Part shown: piece by piece, positions 43,304 to 51,833 of the stretch | Layout of the letters: every line of letters starts with the position of its first letter | How positions within the stretch are numbered: the stretch's first letter is position 1 | NCBI GenBank assembly: GCA_965229885.1 | Contig: CBDDJX010000003.1 | Location: forward strand, 620,001 to 684,000 | Source of the DNA: DATLLJ01 sp965229885 | GTDB lineage: Bacteria; Acidobacteriota; Vicinamibacteria; Vicinamibacterales; CAVVIG01 | DNA: 64,000 nt | Direction: 5' to 3' | Notes under the pieces: generated by a model | The model's database searches: none | Seen by the model: only the letters and a program-made list of their open reading frames with translations | Told to the model about the DNA's origin: nothing | Program-made: the position numbers and the translations under genes

Positions 43304-43866
43304 GCGTGCGGTGCATTCCCTCCAGTATTCCCGAGGTGCTCATCATCGAACCCGACGTGCATCGGGATAGCCGTGGCTTCTTCGTCGAGACCTACCACGC
43401 AGACAAGTACCGCGCCAGCGGCATGCTGCCGCTCTTCGTCCAGGACAATCACACGCGTTCGCTCGGGCGGACGGTTCGTGGCCTGCACATGCAGCGCCAG
43501 CGGCCCCAGGCCAAGCTGATTCGAGTGATCGCCGGCGAGATTTATGACGTGGCCGTCGATCTCCGGCGTGGGTCGCCCAGTTTTGGCCGGTCGATCGGCG
43601 TCGTGCTGTCCGCGGACAATTTCAAGCAGTGTTACATTCCAACGGGCTTCGCGCATGGCTTCTGCGTGCTCACCAGCACGGCCGAAGTCGAGTATAAATG
43701 CAGCGACATCTACGACGCCGCCGACGATTTCGGGATTGCCTGGAACGACCCGGCGCTGGCGATTGCGTGGCCCGTCACCGACCCGCTCCTGTCCGACCGC
43801 GACCGACGCAACCCGACACTGGCGGAGGTTGCGGATAAGCTCCCCGGCTACGTGACAGATTTGTAA
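43300..43866 (+). CDS. rfbC: dTDP-4-dehydrorhamnose 3,5-epimerase
   Basis: Cupin-fold epimerase, third step of dTDP-L-rhamnose synthesis. Conserved residues: RGFFVETYH, RGLHMQ (catalytic His), YDVAVDLRRGSPSFG and PTGFAHGFCVL (second His). Length 188. GTG 43300 overlaps the rfbA stop (GTGA). No rfbD (4-dehydrorhamnose reductase) follows in the window; it may be elsewhere. Confidence 0.92.
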   Translation: MSVRCIPSSIPEVLIIEPDVHRDSRGFFVETYHADKYRASGMLPLFVQDNHTRSLGRTVRGLHMQRQRPQAKLIRVIAGEIYDVAVDLRRGSPSFGRSIGVVLSADNFKQCYIPTGFAHGFCVLTSTAEVEYKCSDIYDAADDFGIAWNDPALAIAWPVTDPLLSDRDRRNPTLAEVADKLPGYVTDL

Positions 43867-44076
43867 GAGTCGCGACAAGGTCGTATACGGCGGGAAGCAC
43901 CCGACGCACGATACTGTCAATTTATCGAAGCAAAATCACGGGCATACCCATTGCGTCACCAGGGGACAGGTCGCTGGTCTGTTTACGGCAGGGCGCCGTG
44001 ATTTGCTGGGGGAGCCAGACCAGTGGAGCAGGGGGGCATCGCAGTCACGCGGTGCCCTTTTGTTTTGTACCCAGGA

Positions 44077-44137
44077 AAAAGGGGACGGGAGCCGTTTCCA
44101 GGTAGGATTCAGGTGAAAATGACTCCCGTCCCCTTTT
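44077..44137. repeat. Long perfect inverted repeat, REP-like, against the pxpA start
   Basis: The 15-bp arm AAAAGGGGACGGGAG (44077-44091) pairs perfectly with CTCCCGTCCCCTTTT (44123-44137) around a 31-base loop. It ends 2 bases before the pxpA ATG, covering its ribosome-binding region. The arm sequence resembles dispersed intergenic repeats of soil bacteria that I have seen in association with REP-type transposases; no transposase gene is nearby. The remaining gap from 43867 to 44076 holds nothing I recognise. Confidence 0.7.
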
Positions 44138-44139
44138 CC

Positions 44140-44901
44140 ATGAGGATCGATCTCAACGCCGACGTCGGCGAGTCGTTTGGGGCGTACACGCTCGGCAACG
44201 ACGCGGCCCTCATGGCGTCGATTACGTCGGCGAACATCGCGGCCGGCTTTCATGCCGGCGACCCCTCCGTACTGCGCGCGACGATCCGGCTGGCCAGGAC
44301 CCACGGCGTCGCGATCGGTGCCCATCCCGGCTTTCCCGATCTGGCGGGCTTCGGCCGCCGCGAACTGCACGTCACCCCCCGGGAAGCGGAAGATTTCATC
44401 CTGTACCAAATCGCCGCCGTCGCGGGCGTTGCCGCCGCCGAAGGCGCCGCGCTAGCGCACGTCAAGGCGCATGGCGCGCTCTTCAACATGGCCGTCCACG
44501 ATCGCCCGCTCGCCGATGCGCTCGCCCGGGCCGTGGTGACATTCGATCGATCGCTCCGGCTCTTCGCTCCGCTGGATTCCGAGATGGTCAACGCGGCGCG
44601 CGCGCTCGGATTGCCTGTTGCCATCGAAGCATTTGCCGATCGCGCGTACGAACCGGACGGTCGGCTCGCATCGCGTCAGAAGGCCGGCGCCGTGATTCAC
44701 GACGTGGCCACTGTCGTGGCACGCGCGGTTGGATTCGTCGCCGACCGCACGATTGTGGCCGTGGACGGATCCCGGCTGCCCGTTGACGCCGACACGATGT
44801 GCATCCACGGGGACACGCCGGGCGCGGATCGCCTCGCTGCCGCCATTCGCGCCGGGCTCGAAGCCGCGGGCATTGCCGTCAAGACGATCGGAGCGCTCTG
44901 A
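44140..44901 (+). CDS. pxpA: 5-oxoprolinase subunit A (LamB/YcsF family)
   Basis: Subunit A of the PxpABC 5-oxoprolinase that hydrolyses pyroglutamate to glutamate with ATP. The N-terminus MRIDLNADVGESFG and segments AGDPSVLRATIRLAR, HPGFPDLAGFGRRE, LAHVKAHGALFNM and DTMCIHGDTPGA are those of the family. Length 253. pxpB and pxpC are absent from the window, replaced downstream by a truncated MFS gene. The start ATG 44140-44142 lies directly behind the inverted repeat, so its native promoter or ribosome-binding site has probably been displaced. Confidence 0.9.
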   Translation: MRIDLNADVGESFGAYTLGNDAALMASITSANIAAGFHAGDPSVLRATIRLARTHGVAIGAHPGFPDLAGFGRRELHVTPREAEDFILYQIAAVAGVAAAEGAALAHVKAHGALFNMAVHDRPLADALARAVVTFDRSLRLFAPLDSEMVNAARALGLPVAIEAFADRAYEPDGRLASRQKAGAVIHDVATVVARAVGFVADRTIVAVDGSRLPVDADTMCIHGDTPGADRLAAAIRAGLEAAGIAVKTIGAL

Positions 44902-44902
44902 C

Positions 44903-45115
44903 GTGCCGCTCTTCGGGTGGTGGCATTCGGCGGACACGCGGGCGCATCGGGCGTTCATGGCCGCCTCGCTCGGCCGGATGCTCGACGCGTTCGACGTGAT
45001 GCTGTTCGCGCTGCTGCTCGCCTCGATCATGGCCGACCTGAATCTCACGAAGGAACAGGGCGGCGCGCTCGGCTCCATCACGCTCGCTGCGGTAGTCTAC
45101 TCTAGCTTTCCCTGA
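44903..45115 (+). pseudogene. Truncated MFS transporter (first 70 residues)
   Basis: GTG 44903 follows pxpA by 1 bp. The product FMAASLGRMLDAFDVMLFALLLASIMADLNLTKEQGGALGSI is the first part of an MFS transporter (metabolite:H+ symporter type, AFD-x-M helix 1). It stops after VVYSSFP where helix 2 should continue. The stop overlaps the 3' end of the convergent acyl-CoA ligase gene by 14 bp, so the rest of the transporter has been lost, probably by a deletion that joined the two genes. Confidence 0.7.
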
Positions 45116-46799
45116 GCGCCCGCCGCAGCACCTTTCCGACCATCGTCTTCGGCAGCTCCGTACGGAACTCTATGTGCGCCGGCACTTTGTACGGCGCAAG
45201 CTCGCCGCGGCAGAACGTCCGCAGTTCCTGATCGGTCGCCGTCCGGCCCGCCCGCAACACGACCCACGCCTTAACCGCTTCGCCTCTGACATCGTCGGGG
45301 ACGCCGGCGACCCCCGCCTCCGCAACCGCGGGATGCGTGGCCAGCACTTCCTCGATCTCTCGCGGCCATACCTGGTATCCGCTCGTCTTGATGAGATCTT
45401 TCTTACGATCGACGATGAAGAGGTAACCGTCCTCATCGAGATAGCCGAGGTCGCCCGTGTGCAGCCACCGTCGCGTGCCGATCTCGTCGGCGTGGTCGCG
45501 GAGGATGCCGGCCGTCTCATCGGGCCGGTTCCAGTAGCGGGTCATCAACTGTGGACCCGATATCGCGATCTCGCCAATTTCGCCGGTCGGCATCACACGC
45601 GTGCCCTCGTCGCTGTCGAAGATGCAGACGTGCACGTCCGGCAGCGGCATGCCCACCGAGCCCGGTTTGTTCGGACCCTTCACCGGGTTGATGCACGTGG
45701 CCATCATCGCCTCGGTCAACGAATACCCTTCGACGATCCGCGCGCCGGTCGCCGACTCGAACCGGTTCTTGGTTTCGGCCATGAGCGCCGCGGCCCCAGA
45801 AAGACAGATTTTGATGGACGCGAAGTCGACCTTTCCCTGCTGCACTTCGGGGCGGTTGAGCAACGCGATGTACAGGGTCGGCACACCGTTGAAGAAGGCG
45901 GGCTTCACGCGACGGATCGTTCGAATCAGGTCGGCGATGTCGCGCGGGTTCGGGACGATCGCCAGGGGATTGCCGTTCACAAAGGCGAGTGACTGCACGC
46001 CAACGTGACCGTAGACATGAAAGAGCGGCAACGGCAGCAGGATGACGTCCGTGTTGGGAAGCAGCACCGACCTCAGCCACGCCGCCTCCTGTAGGCCGGC
46101 GGTCACGTACGCTCCGTGCCTTCCGAGCACACCCTTGGGCGTGCCGGTCGTTCCGCCGCTCATCAGCAGCACCGCGTCGTCGTCGGCCGTGACGATCGCC
46201 TGCTCGACCGGTCCCGCTCGATGTTCGGTCAGGAGCCGCGCCAGGTCGTGATCGCCCGGCAAGAGCTTGACGCGATCGCCCTCCTGCTTCTCGCGAGCCA
46301 GCGTGAACAGCAGGCGCAGGAGCGGCGGAAAATACTCCTTGATGTTGGTCGCGATGACGCGCGTGAGCGGTGTGCGGGGCTGCACGCGCCTCACGCGGCC
46401 GTAGAAGCGCGTGAGCGTGACGATGGTCTCGATGCCGTGCTCGCGGAGCGGCCCCTCGAGCTCCTGCTCGGTGTACAAGGGATTGAGCGGCGCCACAATC
46501 GCGCCGATCTTCCACGCGGCGAACTCGGCGATGAGGAACTGGGGGCAGTTGGGCAGCAGAAGAGCGACGCGATCGCCTCGCTGTACGCCGAGAGACCGGA
46601 AGGCGGCCGCGCACGCGTCGCTCAGGCGGTCCAGCTCGCCATAGGTCAGCGTCGCGCCTTTGAAGAGCAGTGCCGCCTGTTGCGGCCGATCGCGCGCGGC
46701 GTCGGCGAGGTAGTCGACCAGCGTTCGGTTCGGATACGGCGCGAGTGTCGCCGGGACGCCTTCGTCGTAGTGCGCCAGCCACGGTGCGGTGCCGGCCAT
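45102..46799 (-). CDS. Long-chain acyl-CoA synthetase / AMP-dependent ligase
   Basis: ATP-dependent fatty acid:CoA ligase or related adenylating enzyme. The P-loop-like motif LMSGGTTGTPKGVLGRH, the A5 motif EGYSLTEAMMATCIN, A7 WLHTGDLGYLDEDGYLFIVDRKKDLIKTSGYQVWPREIE and the final Lys in LPKTMVGKVLRRALRE are intact. Product 565 residues from ATG 46797-46799; the longer open frame to 47051 overlaps argF antisense and is not supported. It starts 5 bp after argF and is probably co-transcribed as the last gene of the arginine operon, an odd partner. Substrate chain length not predictable. Confidence 0.9.
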   Translation of the reverse strand: MAGTAPWLAHYDEGVPATLAPYPNRTLVDYLADAARDRPQQAALLFKGATLTYGELDRLSDACAAAFRSLGVQRGDRVALLLPNCPQFLIAEFAAWKIGAIVAPLNPLYTEQELEGPLREHGIETIVTLTRFYGRVRRVQPRTPLTRVIATNIKEYFPPLLRLLFTLAREKQEGDRVKLLPGDHDLARLLTEHRAGPVEQAIVTADDDAVLLMSGGTTGTPKGVLGRHGAYVTAGLQEAAWLRSVLLPNTDVILLPLPLFHVYGHVGVQSLAFVNGNPLAIVPNPRDIADLIRTIRRVKPAFFNGVPTLYIALLNRPEVQQGKVDFASIKICLSGAAALMAETKNRFESATGARIVEGYSLTEAMMATCINPVKGPNKPGSVGMPLPDVHVCIFDSDEGTRVMPTGEIGEIAISGPQLMTRYWNRPDETAGILRDHADEIGTRRWLHTGDLGYLDEDGYLFIVDRKKDLIKTSGYQVWPREIEEVLATHPAVAEAGVAGVPDDVRGEAVKAWVVLRAGRTATDQELRTFCRGELAPYKVPAHIEFRTELPKTMVGKVLRRALRES

Positions 46800-46804
46800 G
46801 GCGT

Positions 46805-47755
46805 TCAGTGCGCGAGCAGCATCGCCAGCAGCGCCTTCTGTCCGTGCAGCCGGTTCTCGGCCTGATCGAACACGACCGACGCCTTCGACTCGAAGACCTC
46901 CGCCGTCACCTCTTCGCCGCGGTGTGCCGGCAGGCAGTGCATGAACAGCGCGTCGGGCTCCGCGGCCGACATCAATTTGTTGTTCACCTGATACGGCGCG
47001 AATACCTGGCGACGGACGTCGGCTTCGGCTTCCTGTCCCATGGACGTCCACGTGTCGGTATAGACGGCGTCGGCGCCGGCCACCGCATCGGCCGGCTCGC
47101 TGAAGAGCCGCAGCCGCGCGCCGTGACGCGCTATGTTCGTCGCCTTCTGGACGATCGACGCGGGGAGCTCATATCCAGTGGGGCTTGCGACGTGGCAGTT
47201 CACGCCGAGCGTCGCCGACGCATGCGCGAGCGAGGCGGCAATGTTGTTGCCATCGCCGATGAACGCGAGCGTGCGGCCGGCAAGCGATCCGAACCGTTCC
47301 TTCAGCGTGATGAAATCAGCGAGCGCTTGGCATGGATGCTGTTCGTCGGTCAGCGCGTTGATCACATGGAGACGGGTGGTGGCCGCCGTAAATTCTTCGA
47401 GTGCACGCTGCGAGAACGTCCGGATGACGATGGCATGGACCCATCGCTCGAGATTCCTCGCGACGTCGGCGATCGGCTCGCGCCGTCCGAGCGCCACGTC
47501 GGGCTGCAGCGCGATGACCTCGCCGCCCAGCTCGCGCACGGCGATTTCAAATGTGGTCCGCGTCCGAAGCGACGGTTTTTCGAACAGCATCGCCACGTAA
47601 CGGCCCGCGAGCACGTGCGCGGTCGGCGCGTCAGCTCCGAGCGCGCGCTCCGCCTTCAGTCGAAGCGCGAGCTCGAGGCAGCGCTCGAGCTCGACGGCAT
47701 CAAGATCGGTAACTGACAGAAAATGCTTCGGTCGCGCGACGGTTGCTTGCGTCAC
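46805..47755 (-). CDS. argF: Ornithine carbamoyltransferase
   Basis: Makes citrulline from ornithine and carbamoyl phosphate. The carbamoyl phosphate loop FEKPSLRTRTTFE (residues 59-70), HPCQ in LTDEQHPCQALADF, the ornithine-binding DTWTSMGQE and HCLPAHRGEEV are intact. Length 316, ATG start. A hairpin repeat lies between argJ and argF, which may act as a weak terminator or processing site. Downstream the acyl-CoA ligase follows by 5 bp. Confidence 0.95.
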   Translation of the reverse strand: MTQATVARPKHFLSVTDLDAVELERCLELALRLKAERALGADAPTAHVLAGRYVAMLFEKPSLRTRTTFEIAVRELGGEVIALQPDVALGRREPIADVARNLERWVHAIVIRTFSQRALEEFTAATTRLHVINALTDEQHPCQALADFITLKERFGSLAGRTLAFIGDGNNIAASLAHASATLGVNCHVASPTGYELPASIVQKATNIARHGARLRLFSEPADAVAGADAVYTDTWTSMGQEAEADVRRQVFAPYQVNNKLMSAAEPDALFMHCLPAHRGEEVTAEVFESKASVVFDQAENRLHGQKALLAMLLAH

Positions 47756-47780
47756 AAAAGCACCACTACGTGATGACGCG

Positions 47781-47897
47781 AAAGCGCCACCACGGAGGTC
47801 ACGGAAGACGAACGGAGGTCACGGCATTTCTTGATCGACGTTTCCGTGTGCTCCGTTTGTCGCGATCGCATCTGTGTCCTCCGTGGTGCCGCCTTTG
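47781..47897. repeat. Imperfect inverted repeat (hairpin) between argJ and argF
   Basis: The left arm (from 47781; CACCACGGAGGTCACGGA at 47788-47805) pairs imperfectly with the right arm (to 47897; TCTGTGTCCTCCGTGGTG at 47871-47888). Inside, AACGGAGGTCACGG (47811-47824) matches TTTCCGTGTGCTCCGTTTGT. The arms total about 50 bp each. A degenerate copy sits at 51774-51816. It looks like a small dispersed MITE-like or hairpin element. Confidence 0.65.
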
Positions 47898-47914
47898 TCG
47901 TGGTTCCGTGGTTC

Positions 47915-49123
47915 CTACGTCCGGTACTCTGCGTTGATCCGCACGTACTCCGCGCTGAGGTCGCAGGTCCAGACGGTGGATGATGCAGGCCCGGAACCCA
48001 GATCGACCGACAGGGCGATTTCGGTGCCTTTGAGATATTCGGCGGCTTCGGCCGCCGCCTCATCGTGGGGCCGGCCACTCCTGAAGAGCGTCGTCGGTCC
48101 AATCATGACCGCCGCGCGTGACAGCTCGAAGGCGACGTTGGCGCGCCCTGCCACGGCGATGAGCCGGCCCCAGTTCGGGTCGCCGCCGTGGATGGCCGTC
48201 TTGACCAGCAGCGAATTGGCGATGGCTTTGGCGGCGCGGCGGGCCTCGGCCGCGGAGGCGGCGCCTGTGACGGTCACGGTCACCAGCTTGGTCGCGCCTT
48301 CACCGCCGCGCACGACGCCCAGCGCCAGCTCGCGACAGACCGCCTGCAGCCCGTCGACGAACGCGTCGTAGTTGCCCACGTCGATTGAGACGCCGCTTGC
48401 GCCGTTGGCGAGCAGCATCACGGAATCGTTGGTCGAGCATTCGCCGTCGACGGTGATCGCGTTGAAGGTGTCGGCCACCGTTTCACGCAACGAGCGGGCG
48501 AGCAGCGGCTGCGGGACGTCGGCATCCGTCGTCACGAAGCCAAGCATTGTGGCCATCATCGGCTCGATCATTCCAGAGCCCTTGGCCATGCCGCCAATCC
48601 GGATGGTGCGGCCGCCAACCTTTACGTCGACCGCGGCTTCCTTGGGAAAGGTGTCGGTCGTCATGATGGCCCGCGCGGCCATCGATCCGTGATCGCTCGC
48701 CAGCTCACGGAACGCCGCGGCGATCGCCGCACGGATCTTGTCGATAAGCAATGCGACGCCGATCACGCCGGTCGACGCGACGAGCACTTCCGCAACGGAA
48801 CAGGTGACGAGCCGCGCCGTTTCGGCCGCCATGTCACGGGCTGCGCGAAGTCCTTCGTCGCCGGTGCAGGCATTGGCACATCCGCTGTTGACGACAATCG
48901 CCCGTGCGAGGCCGCCGCTCGCGCTCAAATGCTCGAGCGAGACGAGGATCGGCGCCGCCTGCGCGCGGTTCGTCGTGAACACCGCTGCCGCCGTGGCCGG
49001 CGTGTCGGACACGATCAGGGCGAGGTCCAGGCCCTTATTCGCCTTGATGCCGGTGCTCGATCCGGAGGCACGATACCCCCGAGGCGTCGTGACACCTCCG
49101 ACGCTGACGCCTGGACCGGCCAT
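47915..49123 (-). CDS. argJ: Glutamate N-acetyltransferase / amino-acid acetyltransferase
   Basis: Recycles the acetyl group from N-acetylornithine to glutamate and may also make N-acetylglutamate. Ntn-type autoprocessing enzyme; the cleavage region KGSGMIEPMMATMLGF contains the nucleophilic Thr, although the usual MI-x-PNMATML has Met in place of Asn. Other family motifs: GIKANKGLDLALIVSD, IVVNSGCANACTGDEG, DPNWGRLIAVAGRA and the end EYVRINAEYRT. Product 402 residues from ATG 49121-49123, sharing one base with the stop of the preceding GNAT gene (TGATG). The long upstream frame to 49348 is antisense to that gene. Confidence 0.93.
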   Translation of the reverse strand: MAGPGVSVGGVTTPRGYRASGSSTGIKANKGLDLALIVSDTPATAAAVFTTNRAQAAPILVSLEHLSASGGLARAIVVNSGCANACTGDEGLRAARDMAAETARLVTCSVAEVLVASTGVIGVALLIDKIRAAIAAAFRELASDHGSMAARAIMTTDTFPKEAAVDVKVGGRTIRIGGMAKGSGMIEPMMATMLGFVTTDADVPQPLLARSLRETVADTFNAITVDGECSTNDSVMLLANGASGVSIDVGNYDAFVDGLQAVCRELALGVVRGGEGATKLVTVTVTGAASAAEARRAAKAIANSLLVKTAIHGGDPNWGRLIAVAGRANVAFELSRAAVMIGPTTLFRSGRPHDEAAAEAAEYLKGTEIALSVDLGSGPASSTVWTCDLSAEYVRINAEYRT

Positions 49124-49668
49124 CACGCGGACCGGGCGACGGCGGCCGGCGCGCGGTCGACGTGATGGACCGATTCGAGCGGCCTGTCCTGAGCGGCGTC
49201 GAGGGGCACCACCATGGCGTATTGGCCGCAGGCGCGGAAGAGCGGGCACCTGACGCAGTCGGTCGTGAGCTTCTGGGGCAGCCACGAGTGGGGGACGATC
49301 GAGAATCCCATCTGGATGAAATAGGTCGGCGCGTGCGTGAACGCGCACAGCTTCTCGAAGCCTTCGCCCCGTGCGCGCCGCCGCAGCTCGTCAACGATCA
49401 ACGTGCCCACGCCCTTCCCGCGTTCGCGCGCATCGACCGCCAGCGAGCGGACTTCGGCGACATGGGGGCCGAGCGCCGCGAGTTCGGCGCAGCCGACGAT
49501 GCGGCGTCCGCGCGTCGCGACGACGAATCGCGCCGCGTGAACCGTCAGCTCGCTGAGCGTGCGCGGCAGGAGGTGACCCTCCTCGAGGTTGGCCGCAATG
49601 AGGGCGTACAAGGCCCGCGCTTCAGAATCCTTCGCCGGGCGCAGGTTGGTGCGACCCCGTGGCTTCAT
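49123..49668 (-). CDS. GNAT N-acetyltransferase, short ArgA-like
   Basis: Likely N-acetylglutamate synthase feeding the arginine pathway. The 181 residues form one GNAT domain: LRPAKDSEARALYALI, ELAALGPHVAEVRSLAV, and the acetyl-CoA loop ARERGKGVGTLIVDEL (R-x2-G-x-G-x-G), then FIQMGFSIVPHSWLPQKLTTDC, a stretch seen in ArgA and the stand-alone short ArgA enzymes. A Cys-rich end (DCVRCPLFRACGQYAM) is typical of the short type. It overlaps argD by 4 bp and argJ by 1 bp in the operon. The kinase domain of classical ArgA is absent. Confidence 0.85.
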   Translation of the reverse strand: MKPRGRTNLRPAKDSEARALYALIAANLEEGHLLPRTLSELTVHAARFVVATRGRRIVGCAELAALGPHVAEVRSLAVDARERGKGVGTLIVDELRRRARGEGFEKLCAFTHAPTYFIQMGFSIVPHSWLPQKLTTDCVRCPLFRACGQYAMVVPLDAAQDRPLESVHHVDRAPAAVARSA

Positions 49669-50873
49669 TGATCAGCTCCCACGGCACCGAACGCCGCATC
49701 GAGACGGCCGAGCGCCTCGTCGATCTCCGTTTCGGTGATCACGAGCGGCGGCAGCAGTCGCACGACCGTTTCGGCCGTGCGGTTCACGATCACGCCTCGC
49801 GCCAGCCCTGCCTGAATGACCGGCGCCGCATCGCGCGCCAGCTCAAGACCCCAGATCAGCCCGGCCCCGCGGACTTCCTTGATCAGCGGATGTCTGGCAG
49901 CCATCGATCGAAGTCCCCGCTCGAGATGATCGCCGACCCGTGCGACCCACCCAAGGAGCCCGCCGGCGTCCAGCTCGTCAAGGAAACAGAGCGCCGCGCG
50001 GCACGCGAGCAGGTTGCCGCCGTACGTGCTCCCATGATCCCCGAACGCGATCGTGTCCGCGACCTTCTGGCTGACCAGCGCGGCGCCAGCCACCACGCCG
50101 CCGCCGAGCGCCTTGCCAATCGAGATCAGATCCGGATGAAGGCCGAGCACCGGCGCATAAAACGGGTAGCCGGTGCGGCCGAGCCCGCTCTGCACTTCGT
50201 CGGCGATGATGAGCGCGCCGCTGGCTGCCGCGGCCGCGGTGATGGCCGCGGCAAACGCCGGCGTCAAGGGCCGCACACCGCCTTCGCCCTGGATCGGCTC
50301 CGCGATAATCGCCGCCGTCGATCGCGAGACGGCGGCCAGAAGCGCCTTCGGATCGTTGACCGGTACGAACCGCACACCCGCCACCAGCGGCTCGAAGGGC
50401 GTGCGGTAGTGCTCGTTCCAGGTCACCGACAGCGCGCCGAACGTTCTTCCGTGGAACGAGTTCTCGAAGGCGATAAACTCCGCCCGCGGCTCTCCGCGCG
50501 TGTGCCAGTAGCGCCGCGCAAACTTGAGGCACGCTTCCACCGCCTCGGAGCCGCTGTTGCAGAAGAAGGCGCGCGGCAGTCCCGACAGCTTCGCCAGCCG
50601 CTCCGCGACCTGCCCCTGCAGCGGGTGGTAGAAGAGGTTCGACGTGTGGACGAGCGTCTGCGCCTGATCCGCAATCGCGCGCGCCAGCCCCGGGTGCGCG
50701 TGGCCGAGCGAGGCGACGCCGATCCCCGACAGCAGGTCCAAGTAGTCGCGCCCGTCCGCGTCGTACAGCCGAACGCCCTGGCCGCGCACGAACGTGACCG
50801 GCAAACGCTTGTACGTTTGCAGCACGTGCCGCGCCTCGCGCGCTTGAACCTCGTCGATGGTGGTTGTCTCCAT
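49665..50873 (-). CDS. argD: Acetylornithine aminotransferase
   Basis: PLP enzyme converting N-acetylglutamate semialdehyde to N-acetylornithine, possibly also acting in lysine synthesis. Class III aminotransferase motifs: YLDLLSGIGVASLGHAHP, FCNSGSEAVEACLKFAR, FENSFHGRTFGALSVTW, EPIQGEGGVRP, IADEVQSGLGRTG and the PLP Lys in LISIGKALGGG. Length 402. Lies between argB and the short acetyltransferase gene; the overlap with the latter suggests coupling. Confidence 0.94.
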   Translation of the reverse strand: METTTIDEVQAREARHVLQTYKRLPVTFVRGQGVRLYDADGRDYLDLLSGIGVASLGHAHPGLARAIADQAQTLVHTSNLFYHPLQGQVAERLAKLSGLPRAFFCNSGSEAVEACLKFARRYWHTRGEPRAEFIAFENSFHGRTFGALSVTWNEHYRTPFEPLVAGVRFVPVNDPKALLAAVSRSTAAIIAEPIQGEGGVRPLTPAFAAAITAAAAASGALIIADEVQSGLGRTGYPFYAPVLGLHPDLISIGKALGGGVVAGAALVSQKVADTIAFGDHGSTYGGNLLACRAALCFLDELDAGGLLGWVARVGDHLERGLRSMAARHPLIKEVRGAGLIWGLELARDAAPVIQAGLARGVIVNRTAETVVRLLPPLVITETEIDEALGRLDAAFGAVGADQ

Positions 50874-50882
50874 AAGTGCCAG

Positions 50883-51746
50883 CTACATCCCCGAGGTGCC
50901 AGTAGCGCAGGCCTTCAGACCTGCAGCCTTCAGCCCTGCCAATCGAGTGGCGTTGGCCGGCACCGCGCCCGTCCCCGCCGCGTTGAGGGCCGATTCATCG
51001 CGGCCGTCGATGATCAGGACATCGCCAACTCCCGCGACAATCGCCTGTTCGCAAGCGCGCAGCTTCGCGATCATGCCGGCCGTCGCGGTCCCGTCCCCGA
51101 CGAGCCGCTCGATTGCCGCCGCATCGAGCAGCGGCATCGTCGACCCGTCACGCCCCAGGACGCCCGCCGTGGTGCCCGCAATCGTCAACCGCCTCGCGCC
51201 GAGCCGGGCGGCCAGATGGCCCGCCAGCGCGTCGGCGTTCACATTCAACAATCGACCGTCGTGGCCGATGCCGATCGACGCGACGACCGGCACGAACCCG
51301 TCGCCCACGAGCAGCGTCAGCAACGTGGTGTCGGACCCGGCCGTCGGAATGCCGACGCGGCCCAGGTCCACGGAGTCTCCGTCGACGGCGCGATGAGGCG
51401 GCGCAGGTCCCGAAAGCCCGCAGCCGGCGTCGGCGCCGGTCAGTCCGACCGCCCGCACGCCGGCAGCGGCCAGCGCCGCGACCACGCGGGTGTTGACCGC
51501 CCCGGCCAGCACGGCGACGACGACGTCCAGCGTCGCGTCGTCGGTGATCCGAAGGCCGTCGACCTGCCGCTTCTCGATGCCGGCTGCTGTGAGCGCCGCG
51601 TCGATCTCCTTGCCGCCGCCATGGACGACGACCAGCGGCACGCCCTCGGTCGCCGTGCGGGCGATGGCTTTGACCACCGTCGCCAGCCGCGACCGATCTT
51701 CGAGCAGCTCGCCGCCCAACTTCAGGACGACGGGACGTTCAGACAT
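50883..51746 (-). CDS. argB: Acetylglutamate kinase
   Basis: Phosphorylates N-acetylglutamate, the second step of arginine synthesis. Amino-acid-kinase motifs: VVLKLGGELLED, VVVHGGGKEIDAAL, GLTGADAG, and the Asn of LLNVNADALAGHLA. Length 287. The C-terminus is unusual: LAGLKAAGLKACATGTSGM derives from a 15-bp tandem repeat (50911-50940) that appears to have extended the reading frame. The gene is second in argC-B-D. Confidence 0.93.
   Translation of the reverse strand: MSERPVVLKLGGELLEDRSRLATVVKAIARTATEGVPLVVVHGGGKEIDAALTAAGIEKRQVDGLRITDDATLDVVVAVLAGAVNTRVVAALAAAGVRAVGLTGADAGCGLSGPAPPHRAVDGDSVDLGRVGIPTAGSDTTLLTLLVGDGFVPVVASIGIGHDGRLLNVNADALAGHLAARLGARRLTIAGTTAGVLGRDGSTMPLLDAAAIERLVGDGTATAGMIAKLRACEQAIVAGVGDVLIIDGRDESALNAAGTGAVPANATRLAGLKAAGLKACATGTSGM
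50911..50940. repeat. 15-bp tandem repeat in the end of argB
   Basis: GCCTTCAGACCTGCA is followed directly by GCCTTCAGCCCTGCC. On the minus strand it encodes GLKAAGLKAC at the end of ArgB. Similar GLKAC-type tails occur as intergenic repeats in related genomes, from memory. Confidence 0.6.
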
Positions 51747-51773
51747 CAGCGCGACGCGAGCACAACAGCACGA

Positions 51774-51816
51774 CCACGGAGGTCACGGAGCCATAGCGGA
51801 GGGTCCTCCATGGTGG
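51774..51816. repeat. Degenerate copy of the argF hairpin element
   Basis: Lies between argB and argC. CCACGGAGGTCACGGAG (51774-51790) repeats the left arm of the 47781-47897 element, and CCTCCATGGTGG (51805-51816) corresponds to its right arm with an internal deletion. Confidence 0.55.
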
Positions 51817-51833
51817 CGCTCCTGTATCTAGCC

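Noticed and set aside
40224..43866. A DNA-modification or defence cluster formed by DGQHR plus the three following genes
   Set aside because: The following genes are clear rfbB-rfbA-rfbC for dTDP-rhamnose; no dnd, dpd, nuclease or helicase partner is present, so only an orphan DGQHR can be claimed.
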